DNA from: Fontivita pretiosa
Lineage (GTDB): Bacteria; Planctomycetota; Phycisphaerae; Tepidisphaerales; Tepidisphaeraceae
Direction of reading: 5' to 3'
DNA: 64,000 bases
NCBI RefSeq assembly: GCF_050410795.1
Contig: NZ_CP191258.1
Coordinates: 1,550,001 to 1,614,000 of the forward strand
Shown here: positions 17,743 through 26,161 of the stretch, piece after piece
Position numbering within the stretch: position 1 is the stretch's first letter
How the letters are laid out: the number at the start of each line of letters is the position of its first letter
The notes under the pieces: generated by a model
The model's input: the letters and a program-made list of their open reading frames with translations, nothing else
The model's database searches: none
Told to the model about the DNA's origin: nothing
Program-made: the position numbers and the translations under genes

Positions 17743-18267
17743 ATGCTCCGCAGGCCTGGAACGTCGGATTTTCGCACCCCCCGCACCGCCGGGACGATCT
17801 TCAAACGAACCGTCAGAACGCTGCTGTCTGCGGAACAGTTGAACCAGGCGATCATGCGTGAAAGTGCGCGGGTGGATCGTCGTGGCGGCGGGACGCTGTC
17901 GCTGGTGTTGTTCCGGCTGCCATCGACAGGCGGGCGCGGCCGCAAGCGTCGGATGAGTATCTCGGCGGTTCGGCTGGCGCGGACGATCCTCCAGCGCATC
18001 CGCGTGACCGACGACGTCGGGTGGTTCGACGATCAGCACCTGGGGGTTTTGCTGCCAGACACCCCACCCGCCGGCGCCTGGCGATTGGCCCAGGAGGTGT
18101 GCCACGTCGTCGCCCGACGCGGACCACGACCACTGTGCACCATGTACACTTATCCGGCACGCCGCTCATCCGAACCCCACGACGTCGAGCCGACCGTCGT
18201 CCGCACCAGCGAAATGCAACTTGACCGTCGCGTGGAACAGGCCTCAGCGATTAAAGTAGCATCCTGA
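17743..18267 (+). CDS. Degenerate GGDEF-like protein
   Basis: 174 aa. The middle resembles the distal half of a GGDEF domain: LARTILQRIRVTDDVGWFDDQHLGVLLPDTPPAGAWRLAQEVCHVV matches the usual '..D.vgR.GgDEFavLLP.t....A..lAe.i' pattern, but the GGDEF signature itself is replaced by WFDDQH. It is therefore unlikely to make cyclic-di-GMP. An AGAGG lies just before the ATG. The start of the following glycosyltransferase sits directly after this stop, so the genes are coupled. Possible role: regulatory partner of EPS synthesis. The family call is by motif only. Confidence 0.6.
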   Translation: MLRRPGTSDFRTPRTAGTIFKRTVRTLLSAEQLNQAIMRESARVDRRGGGTLSLVLFRLPSTGGRGRKRRMSISAVRLARTILQRIRVTDDVGWFDDQHLGVLLPDTPPAGAWRLAQEVCHVVARRGPRPLCTMYTYPARRSSEPHDVEPTVVRTSEMQLDRRVEQASAIKVAS

Positions 18268-18270
18268 GTG

Positions 18271-19662
18271 ATGCCGGATCAGTCGCTGATGATCACGACC
18301 ACCACGATGCATTCATCGTCGAGTGCTTCCACGGAGGAATCGGCGGGGCTGGCCCGTGGCGAGATCGCACCTGCCCCGCGCAGAAGACGCCGCGTGCTCG
18401 TCTCGGCTATCGCCGTCAGTCCGGTGCGGGGTTCGGAAGCGGGCATCGGCTGGAACATCGGCTCGCGACTGGCCAGATATCACGATGTGACCCTGATGTG
18501 CATCCCCGGCACGCGCGACCCGCATCGCCAGGAGATCGAAAGCTATCTCAAAGAGCACGGCCCGATCCCCGGGCTGACGATGCTGTACATCGAGCCAACC
18601 TGGCTGTTCCGGCTGTTCGACCGCAACAGCAGTTCGCTGCTTCGGCCATTTTTCTACATCGGGTACGCATCATGGCAGCGGGCGGCGTATCGGACGGTCA
18701 AGCGACTGCACGCCGAGAAACCCTTCGAGCTGACGCATCACCTGAACATCCTTGGCTATCGCGAGCCGGGATATCTGTGGAAGCTGCCGATCCCGTTTTT
18801 CTGGGGGCCTGTCGCCGGGGCGTCGAATATGCCCTGGCGGTATTTTCGGATGCTGAGCTGGCGGGATCGGGTGGCCTACGGGCTGCGCAATATCGCCAAT
18901 GAAATCCAGAAGCGGCTGGCACGACGTCCGAGAAAAGCGGCGCGGGCGGCGGCGCACATCTGGGCGATCGGCGAGGACAACCGCCGCATGTTCACCGACG
19001 TGTTCAAGGTCCCGGCCGAGTGCCTGTGCGAAGCCGGCGGAAAGCCGCGCCCGGACCTGGCGTCGATCAAGACGTACAACCCGGCCAACGAGCCGCTGCG
19101 TCTGGTCTTTGCCGGCTACCACATCGGTCGAAAGGCCGTGCCGATCGTCCTGCACGCCATTGCACGGGTCGCAAACGAGTTTCCGATAACCTTCACGTCG
19201 CTGGGCAGCGGACCGGAAAAACCGAAGTGGCAGCAGTTGGCGCAGCGACTGGGAATATCCGATAAGGTCACGTGGATCGACGAGCTTCCGCAGGCCCAGG
19301 CGCACGCGCGCATGGCCCAGGCGCACCTTTTCGCATTTCCCAGCCTCCAGGAGGCTTCCAGCACCGTGACGCTGGAGGCGCTGTCGCTGGGATTGCCGGT
19401 GATCTGTCACGACGCCTGCGGCATGGGGTTCATCGTGACCGGCGACTGCGGGATCAAGATCCCGATGCGCAGTCCCGAGCAGAGCATCCAGGGCTACGCC
19501 GACGCGCTGCGGCGGCTGCATCAGGACCCCCAGGAATTGACGCGCCTCTCGCGAGGCGCGCTCAAGCGCAGCCAGGAGTTGAGCTGGGACTACGCCGCCA
19601 GGATGATCGCCGAAGGCTACGATCGAGTGCTGGCCGCCAGAGAAAGAGCACGTGAGCGGTGA
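18271..19662 (+). CDS. Glycosyltransferase family 4 protein (EPS)
   Basis: 463 aa. A GTG at 18268 directly before the ATG is an alternative start. The N-terminal domain opens with RRVLVSAIAVSPVRGSEAGIGWNIGSRLARYHDVTLM, with the GSE.G...N...A pattern of GT4 enzymes. The C-terminal Rossmann domain has LRLVFAGYHIGRKAVPIVLHAI and FPSLQEASSTVTLEALSLGLPVIC, the E-x7-E nucleotide-sugar motif of retaining GT4 transferases. It should transfer a sugar from NDP-sugar during EPS repeat assembly on the inner face of the membrane. Its last bases overlap the next glycosyltransferase start (GTGA). Confidence 0.9.
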   Translation: MPDQSLMITTTTMHSSSSASTEESAGLARGEIAPAPRRRRRVLVSAIAVSPVRGSEAGIGWNIGSRLARYHDVTLMCIPGTRDPHRQEIESYLKEHGPIPGLTMLYIEPTWLFRLFDRNSSSLLRPFFYIGYASWQRAAYRTVKRLHAEKPFELTHHLNILGYREPGYLWKLPIPFFWGPVAGASNMPWRYFRMLSWRDRVAYGLRNIANEIQKRLARRPRKAARAAAHIWAIGEDNRRMFTDVFKVPAECLCEAGGKPRPDLASIKTYNPANEPLRLVFAGYHIGRKAVPIVLHAIARVANEFPITFTSLGSGPEKPKWQQLAQRLGISDKVTWIDELPQAQAHARMAQAHLFAFPSLQEASSTVTLEALSLGLPVICHDACGMGFIVTGDCGIKIPMRSPEQSIQGYADALRRLHQDPQELTRLSRGALKRSQELSWDYAARMIAEGYDRVLAARERARER

Positions 19663-20882
19663 CGAATGGCCGGAAACCAAGCTTGAATCACGATTGGCCG
19701 TTCCTTGCGCAGCGGTCGGTTCCGAACATGGGCTTTGACAGTGTCGCATCCTCGCGCAGTGCAAACGCCACCGTCGCGGATCTGGCGTCGGCGGAGGCGA
19801 CGCGCATCCGGGTCGGATTCGACATGACCGGCGTGTACGTGACGCAGGCGGGAATCGCGCGCTACGTTCGCGGCCTCAAACGCGGGCTGGAACAAACCAA
19901 ACCCAGCGGCATCGAGATCTTCCCCATCGCCTGGGAGGTCCAGAGCTTCTCGTATCAGCAGCCGCAGCGGGCGATGAAGACGATCTACCGGGAGCTGATC
20001 TGGGGCAAGCTGATCGCCCCGCGCATCCTCAGCGCCAGAAACGCCGACCTGCTGCACTCGACGTCGAGCCTGTTCATCCGCCGGCCCGGCGACGTCAAAC
20101 ACGTCGTCACGCTGCACGACCTGAGCATTTCCCGACATCCCGAGCGTTTCCGCAAGTGGCAGATTCAGTCGTGGCATCGCCGTCTGCCGGTCATCCGCAA
20201 CGCCGATCGCGTGATCACGATCAGCCGGTTCACGGCGGATGAGGCGATGAAGCTGCTGGGGCTTGAGGCCTCGAAGATCGACGTGGTGCATAACGGCTGC
20301 GACTGGCACGAGGATCAGATCACGTTCAGCGAGGCCCGTCCGACGAGCTTTGCGGTTCCCGATGAGTTTTTCCTGTTTGTCGGCTCGCTGGAGCCGGGCA
20401 AGAACCTGAAGCTGCTGAAGCAGGCGTGGCTGCTGGCCGAACAGCAGAACCACCGGCTGCCGCCGCTGCTGATCGTCGGCTCGCGTTGGGAAGGCGTGGC
20501 CACCGAAGGCGAGCAGCCGAAGGACTGGCACTACCTTGGCCGCCAGCCCGACGACGTGCTGCTGTACCTGTACCGCCGGGCGCAGGCGCTGATGTTCCCC
20601 AGCATCTACGAGGGCTTTGGCTTTCCGGTGATCGAGGCGATGGCGCAGGGATGCCCGGTGATCTGTTCGCCGACCTCCAGCCTGCCGGAAGTAGCTGGCG
20701 ACGCGGCGATGATGGTCCCGCTGGAGGCCTCGGAATACGTCAGAGCGGCCCGCGAGCTTCTGGGCAAACCCGATCTTCGCCAGGACCTGATCTCCCGCGG
20801 GCGGCAACGCGCCGCGCAATTCACGTGGAGGCGCTGCGCCGAAGAAACGGCGGCGGTGTATCACAAGGTGATGCAACGCTGA
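19659..20882 (+). CDS. Glycosyltransferase family 4 protein (EPS)
   Basis: 407 aa from a GTG that overlaps the preceding stop by 4 bases; ATG 19728 is a possible later start. It shows IRVGFDMTGVYVTQAGIARYVRGL (N-terminal GT-B loop), VVTLHDLSISRHPERFRKW, FFLFVGSLEPGKNLKLLKQAW and SIYEGFGFPVIEAMAQGCPVICS with the E-x7-E pair. These are typical of mannosyl- or rhamnosyltransferase-like GT4 enzymes, but donor and acceptor cannot be read from sequence. Second transferase of the EPS operon. Confidence 0.92.
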   Translation: MTNGRKPSLNHDWPFLAQRSVPNMGFDSVASSRSANATVADLASAEATRIRVGFDMTGVYVTQAGIARYVRGLKRGLEQTKPSGIEIFPIAWEVQSFSYQQPQRAMKTIYRELIWGKLIAPRILSARNADLLHSTSSLFIRRPGDVKHVVTLHDLSISRHPERFRKWQIQSWHRRLPVIRNADRVITISRFTADEAMKLLGLEASKIDVVHNGCDWHEDQITFSEARPTSFAVPDEFFLFVGSLEPGKNLKLLKQAWLLAEQQNHRLPPLLIVGSRWEGVATEGEQPKDWHYLGRQPDDVLLYLYRRAQALMFPSIYEGFGFPVIEAMAQGCPVICSPTSSLPEVAGDAAMMVPLEASEYVRAARELLGKPDLRQDLISRGRQRAAQFTWRRCAEETAAVYHKVMQR

Positions 20883-20969
20883 GGACCCGGCCGCCTGCCC
20901 CGATGCAGGCAGCGGCAAGGCGACTGACAACGGCTGGGGCCGCGCGTACGATACCGAGTCCCGAGGTCG

Positions 20970-22418
20970 ATGAACCTGATGACCCGCGATGCAGGCATGT
21001 CTATCCCGCCCATTTCGGCGCCGCCGGTGCTCGATTACCGCGTCCCCACGCCGCACGTGAGCTTGCGCCTGTGGCGGGCGTTGCGGCTGGGAGACAAATA
21101 CCTGGCCGTATTGTGTCTGGCGCTGCTGGGCTATGCGCTGGGCGGGCGCGGGTTTGCCTACTGGGGATACAACCCGCTGTTCATCGGGGAGCTGATGCTG
21201 CTGTTCGGCGCGTTCGTCCTGTTGCGCATCGGAGTCCTGGTGCACGTGCTGAACCTGCGGGCGATGCTGCCGCTGATCCTGTTCATGTGCTGGGGCGCCG
21301 CCTGCACCATCCCGCACCTTCAGCGCTACGGCCGGGACGCCATCCGCGACGCCGTCGTCTGGGGATACGGCACCTATGCGTTCATCGTCGCCGGGCTGCT
21401 GATCGCCTCGCCCCCGCGTCTTCAGAAGATCGTCATTTATTACCGCAAGTTCGCCTATGCGTTTCTGATCCTGGCGCCGTTCTTCTGGTTCGTCTGCACG
21501 TTTTTCGAGGAGCAGTTGCCGACGTTCCCGGGCGGGCACGTGCCGATCATCCAGATGAAGGGGGGGGACATGTGCGTACACCTGGCCGGCGTGTTCTCCT
21601 ACGTGGTGGCGCTGGGCGCGGGGATGAACCCCTGGATCGCCCCGCTGTTCGTGCCACTGAACCTGGGGCTGAATCTGCATGGACGGGCGGGAATGGTCTC
21701 GTTCTGCCTGGCGGCACTGGTGTCGATGCTGCTTCGTCCATTCCATCCGCGGGCGATGCGGATCTTCTTCGTGATCGCGCTGGGGCTGTTCCTGCTGTGG
21801 GCCAGCGACCTGCGCATCGAAAAAGGCGCGCGCGAGCTGTCGTTCCGGCAGCTCATCGAGGGCTTCCAGAGCATCGTCGCCGATTCCGACGACGAGGCGC
21901 TGCACGGCTCGAAGGAATGGCGGATGAAATGGTGGACCGACATCGTCAACTACACGGTCTTCGGCGACTACTTCTGGATGGGAAAGGGATTCGGAATCAA
22001 CCTGGCCAGCGACGACGGGTATCAGACCAGCGAGGATGAGAGCCTGCGCAGCCCGCACAACGGCCACATGACGATGCTGGCCCGCGCGGGCGTGCCTGGA
22101 TTCGTGCTCTGGGGATTCGTCCAGGGCACCTGGGGCATTCTCATCGTCCGCAATTACTTCCGCGCCCGCAAACGCGGGCATTTGAACTGGTCGGGCGTAT
22201 TCATGTTCCTGGGCTGTTACTGGGCCGCGTTCATGGCCAACACCACCTTCGATGTGTTCATCGAAGGCCCGATGGGAGGTATCTGGCTGTGGTGCATCTA
22301 CGGCGCGGGGATCGGCGCGGTGTACCTGTACCGGCGATATCCGGATCTGCTCACGCCCACGCCAGGCCGCGCCGTTCAGCCTGTGGGATACGCCGCGGCA
22401 ACAGCGGGTCCTGCATGA
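20970..22418 (+). CDS. O-antigen ligase/Wzy-like polysaccharide polymerase
   Basis: 482 aa with roughly ten membrane helices (LAVLCLALLGYALGG, PLFIGELMLLFGAFVLL, FAYAFLILAPFFWFVC, PRAMRIFFVIALGLFLLW and others). A large loop follows, with WWTDIVNYTVFGDYFWMGKGFGINL and RSPHNGHMTMLARAGVPGFVLW. The 'SPHNgyl..l...G..G...' box is the conserved catalytic-loop signature of O-antigen ligase and Wzy proteins. It should polymerise or ligate lipid-linked sugar units at the outer face of the inner membrane. GAGG lies 3 bases before ATG. The next gene begins one base after this stop. Confidence 0.85.
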   Translation: MNLMTRDAGMSIPPISAPPVLDYRVPTPHVSLRLWRALRLGDKYLAVLCLALLGYALGGRGFAYWGYNPLFIGELMLLFGAFVLLRIGVLVHVLNLRAMLPLILFMCWGAACTIPHLQRYGRDAIRDAVVWGYGTYAFIVAGLLIASPPRLQKIVIYYRKFAYAFLILAPFFWFVCTFFEEQLPTFPGGHVPIIQMKGGDMCVHLAGVFSYVVALGAGMNPWIAPLFVPLNLGLNLHGRAGMVSFCLAALVSMLLRPFHPRAMRIFFVIALGLFLLWASDLRIEKGARELSFRQLIEGFQSIVADSDDEALHGSKEWRMKWWTDIVNYTVFGDYFWMGKGFGINLASDDGYQTSEDESLRSPHNGHMTMLARAGVPGFVLWGFVQGTWGILIVRNYFRARKRGHLNWSGVFMFLGCYWAAFMANTTFDVFIEGPMGGIWLWCIYGAGIGAVYLYRRYPDLLTPTPGRAVQPVGYAAATAGPA

Positions 22419-22419
22419 C

Positions 22420-24051
22420 ATGAACACTCCTGCACGACTGTCGCCACAAGCCGCGCCGCGACCACGCGTCATGCAGTTCATCACGCACCTGGCTCTTGGC
22501 GGGGCCGAGCGCGTGGCGATGAGCCTGATGCGCGGGCTGCGCGAGCGCTGCGACTTTGCCGTCTTCGCCGCCAACGGCATCGACCCCGGCCAGGTGGGGC
22601 AGGCCATGCGCCGTGAACTGATTGAATTGAACATCCCGTTGTTTGTGGGCACGAATCTGCCGATCAAGGCCGGGGGAATGCTTCTGGCCGGACTCTGGGC
22701 ACGGCGCGCGGTGCGCAGCTTCCGCCCGGACATCATCCACCTGCACACCGAGATTCCCGAGTCGGCCTACGCGACGATGGTCACGCTGGATCCTTCCCTT
22801 TCGCGTATTCCGGTGCTGCGCACGATCCATAACGTGGTCTACTGGGAGCCCTGGCGTCGGCTGGGGCGATGGTGCGACCGGCGGATGAGCGGCTCGTATG
22901 TCGCCTGCGTCTCGCACGATGCGGTGGGCGCGTTTCAGAAGCTGCGCGCCGAATCCGGCGCCGGGCAGCCTCCCGCGCCGCCGATGGTCATTTACAACGG
23001 AGTGAGCGTCGATGAACCGCCCCGCCCCATCGATCGCATGCCGGGCTCGCGCATCCGCATTCTGTTTGCCGGGAGGTTTGAAGATCAGAAGGGAACGGAT
23101 CTGCTCCCGCAGATCGTGCGCGGCGTTCGCCTGCCGCCCGGACGAACCTGCGAGCTGATCATCCATGGCAGCGGAGCGCACGAGCCGATCCTGCGCGCCC
23201 TGGCCGCCGATCCACCGGCCGGCTGGTTCATCCAGGTGCATGGCCCGGTGCCGGACCTGCGGCGGCGAATGAAGGATTTTGACCTGTTGATCATGCCTTC
23301 GCGTTACGAAGGGCTTGGGCTGGTGGCGATCGAGGCGATCCTGCTGAATCTGCCGGTGCTGGCCACGGATGCTCCGGGGCTGCGCGAAGCGCTGCCGCCA
23401 ACCTATCCCTGGCGAGCGCGCGCCGGCGACGCGGAGGACTTTGCCCGCCAGCTTCAGTCGGCCCTCGAGCAGCCCGGATCCTGGGCAGCGGCGCTGCGGC
23501 AGGCTCAGGACCACGCCCGCCAGCGCTTCGACCCTTCGGCGATGTGCAGCCAGTACCTGGAGCTTTACAAAAAGGGGTCGGGAGTCTTTTCCGCGCCGGA
23601 AAAGACTCCCGACCGGCTCAGTCTCGACCCTCTCCAAGTTCGGCGCATGTTCGGTAGCGCCACGCCGATGCAGTGGGTACAAGCTGCGGGATGGAAACAT
23701 CTCGATCACCATGGAAGGTCCTGCGGCAGGCCCATGAACTGGCCCTCCGCGTCTGGCCGGCCTACTCCTGCGACTGCAGCCGCCACGACTTCACGCTCCC
23801 GCAACTCTTCGCCTGCCTCGTTCTGCGCGAGCAGCTCAAGCTCAGCTATCGCAGGGCCGAGCAACTGCTGCGCGACTCGCCGCAGTGGCTGGCCGACCTC
23901 GGCATGTCCCGCGCCCCGGATCACAACACCCTCTGGCGGGCCTTCGGCACGCTTCTCAAGACCCGGCGCGTCAACCGCATGCTCGACCTCCTGGCCCAGC
24001 TTGCCGCCAAGGCCAAACTGCTGCGTAAGCTCGACTCGAGCAAGCCGCTGA
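22420..24051 (+). CDS. Glycosyltransferase family 4 protein with 3' end overrun into palindrome and IS
   Basis: The glycosyltransferase part is about 384 residues (22420-23571). It has RVMQFITHLALGGAERVAMSLMRGL, DIIHLHTEIPESAYATM, IRILFAGRFEDQKGTDLLPQIV and MPSRYEGLGLVAIEAILLNLPVLATD with the E-x7-E pair. GT4 proteins usually end near the QYLELYKK seen here. The frame then continues without a stop through a palindrome and into the IS element, ending at 24051 inside the transposase gene in another frame. The native stop codon was probably lost to these insertions. The enzyme may still be active with a junk tail. The start lies one base after the preceding stop, so it is coupled to the polymerase gene. 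Confidence 0.85.
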   Translation: MNTPARLSPQAAPRPRVMQFITHLALGGAERVAMSLMRGLRERCDFAVFAANGIDPGQVGQAMRRELIELNIPLFVGTNLPIKAGGMLLAGLWARRAVRSFRPDIIHLHTEIPESAYATMVTLDPSLSRIPVLRTIHNVVYWEPWRRLGRWCDRRMSGSYVACVSHDAVGAFQKLRAESGAGQPPAPPMVIYNGVSVDEPPRPIDRMPGSRIRILFAGRFEDQKGTDLLPQIVRGVRLPPGRTCELIIHGSGAHEPILRALAADPPAGWFIQVHGPVPDLRRRMKDFDLLIMPSRYEGLGLVAIEAILLNLPVLATDAPGLREALPPTYPWRARAGDAEDFARQLQSALEQPGSWAAALRQAQDHARQRFDPSAMCSQYLELYKKGSGVFSAPEKTPDRLSLDPLQVRRMFGSATPMQWVQAAGWKHLDHHGRSCGRPMNWPSASGRPTPATAAATTSRSRNSSPASFCASSSSSAIAGPSNCCATRRSGWPTSACPAPRITTPSGGPSARFSRPGASTACSTSWPSLPPRPNCCVSSTRASR

Positions 24052-24677
24052 CCCTCGACAGCACCTGCTACGAGGCGCGTCACCGCTCACGCCATTACGA
24101 CCGCGTCTGCCGCAAGATGCTCCTGCGCGATGGCGGCAAATACACCGAAAAAACCGATGCAGACGAGGTCAATCGCTCACGCTCGCGCCGGGCCCGGCAG
24201 ATGCCGAAGCTGGCCCTGGCGGTGGCCTCGGCCTGTCACCTCATCCTGGCGGCGCGGGTTCATATCGGCTGCGGGTCCGATGCGCCGGACTTCGCGCCGC
24301 TGTTGTACCATGCGTGGCGGCGGGCCAATGTGAACGTCGTCGTCGCCGACGCTGGATACGACTCAGAGGCCAACCACCGCAGCGCCCGCCTGGACATGGG
24401 TGTGCGCTCGGTGATTCCCACGGGCATCGGGCGGCCGTCGAGCAAGCCGCCCGGCGGTCGATATCGCCGGCTGATGAAGCAGCGGTTTGCCCGCAAGGCG
24501 GACCGGCGAACCTACGGCCAGCGAGCGCAGAGCGAGACGGTCAACAGCATGATGAAGCGGAACTTTGGCGATGCCCTGCGTTCCGTGCAACGCCGCCGTC
24601 GCCGGCAGGAGATGCTCTTGCGGACCCTGACGCACGACCTCATGATCTACGCCAATTATGAGGGTCGAGACTGAGCC
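23615..24677 (+). mobile_element. IS4/IS5-type insertion sequence, 1063 bp
   Basis: Perfect 18-bp terminal inverted repeats lie at 23615-23632 (GGCTCAGTCTCGACCCTC) and 24660-24677. Both ends are flanked by the 10-bp direct repeat ACTCCCGACC (23605-23614 and 24678-24687), the target duplication. One transposase gene fills the element, and its stop codon lies within the right inverted repeat. Intact repeats and duplication indicate a fairly recent insertion. A 10-bp duplication is more typical of IS4-like than of IS5-like groups; the group is not resolved. Confidence 0.93.
23691..24674 (+). CDS. DDE transposase of the IS element
   Basis: 327 aa from ATG 23691; GTG 23673 would add 6 residues. 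The N-terminal helix-turn-helix region is YSCDCSRHDFTLPQLFACLVLREQLKLSYRRAEQLL. The DDE residues are apparent in LTLDSTCYEARHRSRHY (first Asp), VVVADAGYDSEANH (second Asp) and RAQSETVNSMMKRNFGD (Glu), with the Y-(2)-R-(3)-E-(6)-K-like spacing of DDE_Tnp_1 enzymes. It appears full length with no frameshift, so the element may be active. It acts by cutting at the 18-bp terminal repeats. Confidence 0.93.
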   Translation: METSRSPWKVLRQAHELALRVWPAYSCDCSRHDFTLPQLFACLVLREQLKLSYRRAEQLLRDSPQWLADLGMSRAPDHNTLWRAFGTLLKTRRVNRMLDLLAQLAAKAKLLRKLDSSKPLTLDSTCYEARHRSRHYDRVCRKMLLRDGGKYTEKTDADEVNRSRSRRARQMPKLALAVASACHLILAARVHIGCGSDAPDFAPLLYHAWRRANVNVVVADAGYDSEANHRSARLDMGVRSVIPTGIGRPSSKPPGGRYRRLMKQRFARKADRRTYGQRAQSETVNSMMKRNFGDALRSVQRRRRRQEMLLRTLTHDLMIYANYEGRD

Positions 24678-24738
24678 ACTCCCGACCCCTTTTCTATCGT
24701 CGCCCCGGCACCGCCCGCTCGACTAGAATTGCCAGGTA

Positions 24739-25347
24739 ATGTCCAGCTATACACAAAGCATCCAAAACCTGATGAAGGAACTGGCCAGCCTCCCGGGGAT
24801 CGGCATGCGCTCCGCCGAACGCATCGCCTTTCACATCCTCAAGCAGAAACCGGAAGAGGCCCTGAGGCTGGCCGACGCCATCCGTGACGTCAAGACGCGA
24901 ATCCGGCACTGTTCGATCTGCTTCAACCTGACCGAGCAGGACCCCTGCCAGATCTGCTCCGACCCGGCACGCGATCCCGGCATTGTCTGCGTCGTCGAGC
25001 AGCCCAAGGACCTGCTGGCCCTGGAATCCACCGGCCTGTACAGAGGGGTCTACCACGTGCTGCTGGGGCGAATCGCACCCCTGGAGGGCATTGATCCGCA
25101 GGACCTGACGATCGACGCGCTGATGCAGCGACTGGCCAGCGGAACCGTCCGCGAAGTCATCATGGCGACCAACCCCAATCTCGAAGGCGATGGTACCGCC
25201 CTGCACCTTCAGAACCTCATCGGCCAGCGATTCCCCGCCGTGCAGGTCACGCGGCTCGCACGCGGCCTGCCCACCGGCAGCAACATCGAATACGCCAACC
25301 GCAACATCCTGGCCGACGCGATCAGCGGTAGACAGAGAATGCAGTAA
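24739..25347 (+). CDS. recR: Recombination mediator RecR
   Basis: 202 aa, the usual RecR length. RecR with RecO and RecF loads RecA at gaps. The N-terminal helix-hairpin-helix (ELASLPGIGMRSAERIAFHIL), zinc finger with cysteines at residues 58, 61, 70 and 73 (CSICFNLTEQDPCQIC), Toprim segment (GIVCVVEQPKDLLALE) and C-terminal TRLARGLPTGSNIEYAN are all present. The start is 46 bases after the right fragment of the palindrome. No dnaX or YbaB gene accompanies it here. Confidence 0.97.
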   Translation: MSSYTQSIQNLMKELASLPGIGMRSAERIAFHILKQKPEEALRLADAIRDVKTRIRHCSICFNLTEQDPCQICSDPARDPGIVCVVEQPKDLLALESTGLYRGVYHVLLGRIAPLEGIDPQDLTIDALMQRLASGTVREVIMATNPNLEGDGTALHLQNLIGQRFPAVQVTRLARGLPTGSNIEYANRNILADAISGRQRMQ

Positions 25348-25450
25348 CCGGCGATCGACCCGGGATTCGCCGCCGAAGGCTCAATGGCGCATTTGCGTTG
25401 GATCACTCGCTGGTCTTCAGGGGATTGATGACTGCTCGTCATTACTCCGA

Positions 25451-25807
25451 TCATTGAGTCGGCTCATCGCGCTTGCTTCGCGCTTCAGGGAAGAGCTTGC
25501 GGCGATCGCGTTCGAGCTGCTCGTCGCGTATGGGACTGGGCTGGGTTCTCAGATCCGTTCCACCGCCGGGAATGCCCGCAGCAGCGCCGCCACCGCTGGA
25601 GGCGTCGCCGGCGCCGGGGCCGCCGCTGATCCGGGCAGGGGGCTGCGACTGCTGCTGAGGCGATTGCGGCGCGGCCGTTGCGCCGCGCCCCGCTCGGCCG
25701 CCATGACGCCGCGGCGATCGCGACGTCGAGCTTCGCTTTGTGCCGCCGGCCGAGCTCGCCACCTGCGGCGAGTCGAGCTTCCGCTGTTGCTGCTTGTTGA
25801 TGGCCAT
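25451..25807 (-). CDS. Small disordered basic protein, function unknown
   Basis: 118 aa starting MAINKQQQRKLDSPQVASSAGG. Composition is dominated by Ser, Arg, Gly, Pro and Gln (SRSPRRHGGRAGRG, GGPGAGDASSGGGAAAGIPGG) and ends in a charged helix (RDEQLERDRRKLFPEARSKRD). No signal peptide or membrane segment. ATG 25840 is a possible earlier start and neither has a strong ribosome site. A second small hydrophilic gene lies 49 bases upstream on the same strand. It may be a nucleic-acid-associated small protein; that is inference from charge only. Confidence 0.45.
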   Translation of the reverse strand: MAINKQQQRKLDSPQVASSAGGTKRSSTSRSPRRHGGRAGRGATAAPQSPQQQSQPPARISGGPGAGDASSGGGAAAGIPGGGTDLRTQPSPIRDEQLERDRRKLFPEARSKRDEPTQ

Positions 25808-25856
25808 GGTCGGTACTCGTTTTGATGATCCCTGGTTCATGAGGGATTGCTGACGG

Positions 25857-26069
25857 TCACTGATTATCACTGGGCAAGTTGTCCTGGCCGCGGGAGTCAT
25901 CGTCGGAGATCTCCGCGGCGAAGCTGTCGTCCTCGCCCCTGACGGGGTTGGCAACACTGCTGGCACCGCCGTGATGAACGGCGTCATCCTCGGGCGCGCG
26001 CTGCGAGAATGCTTTGTTGCTCGATCGTCGGCTGCCCGAAACGTCGCGATTGCTTCGTCGCGTTGGCAT
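25857..26069 (-). CDS. Small hydrophilic protein, function unknown
   Basis: 70 aa from ATG 26069, with an AGG about 8 bases upstream (GACAGGTGTGGAT). A basic N-terminal third (PTRRSNRDVSGSRRSSNKAF) is followed by an acidic C-terminal part (GEDDSFAAEISDDDSRGQD). No hydrophobic stretch. It runs just before another small disordered protein on the same strand. No family recognised; could be spurious. Confidence 0.4.
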   Translation of the reverse strand: MPTRRSNRDVSGSRRSSNKAFSQRAPEDDAVHHGGASSVANPVRGEDDSFAAEISDDDSRGQDNLPSDNQ

Positions 26070-26161
26070 ATCCACACCTGTCGTGCTGAGCCTGCCGTCT
26101 CAGACCTCAGGTGTAGCAACTGCCGCGCCCCGATCGGGTTTCCCCAAAAAAACGCGCGATC

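Larger units (their letters stand above)
23570..24693. repeat. Interrupted 24-bp-arm palindrome, target of the IS insertion
   Basis: Removing the IS (23615-24677) and one copy of its 10-bp duplication restores a perfect palindrome. The left arm is 23570-23593, the loop CGC is 23594-23596, and the right arm is 23597-23614 joined to 24688-24693. The arms run from AAAAGGGGTCGGGAGTC through TTTTCCG. The core GACTCCCGACCCC recurs in the tandem repeats at 35096-35172. It looks like a mobile REP-like or terminator-like element that had itself landed at the 3' end of the glycosyltransferase gene. Confidence 0.85.

Noticed and set aside
15894..17999. 701-aa antisense reading frame over the Wzc-type gene
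   Set aside because: Shadow of a well-supported gene; composition (His, Gln, Arg, Leu) matches antisense frames in GC-rich coding DNA.
19617..22748. 1043-aa antisense reading frame over EPS genes
   Set aside because: Lies entirely opposite glycosyltransferase and polymerase genes with clear motifs.
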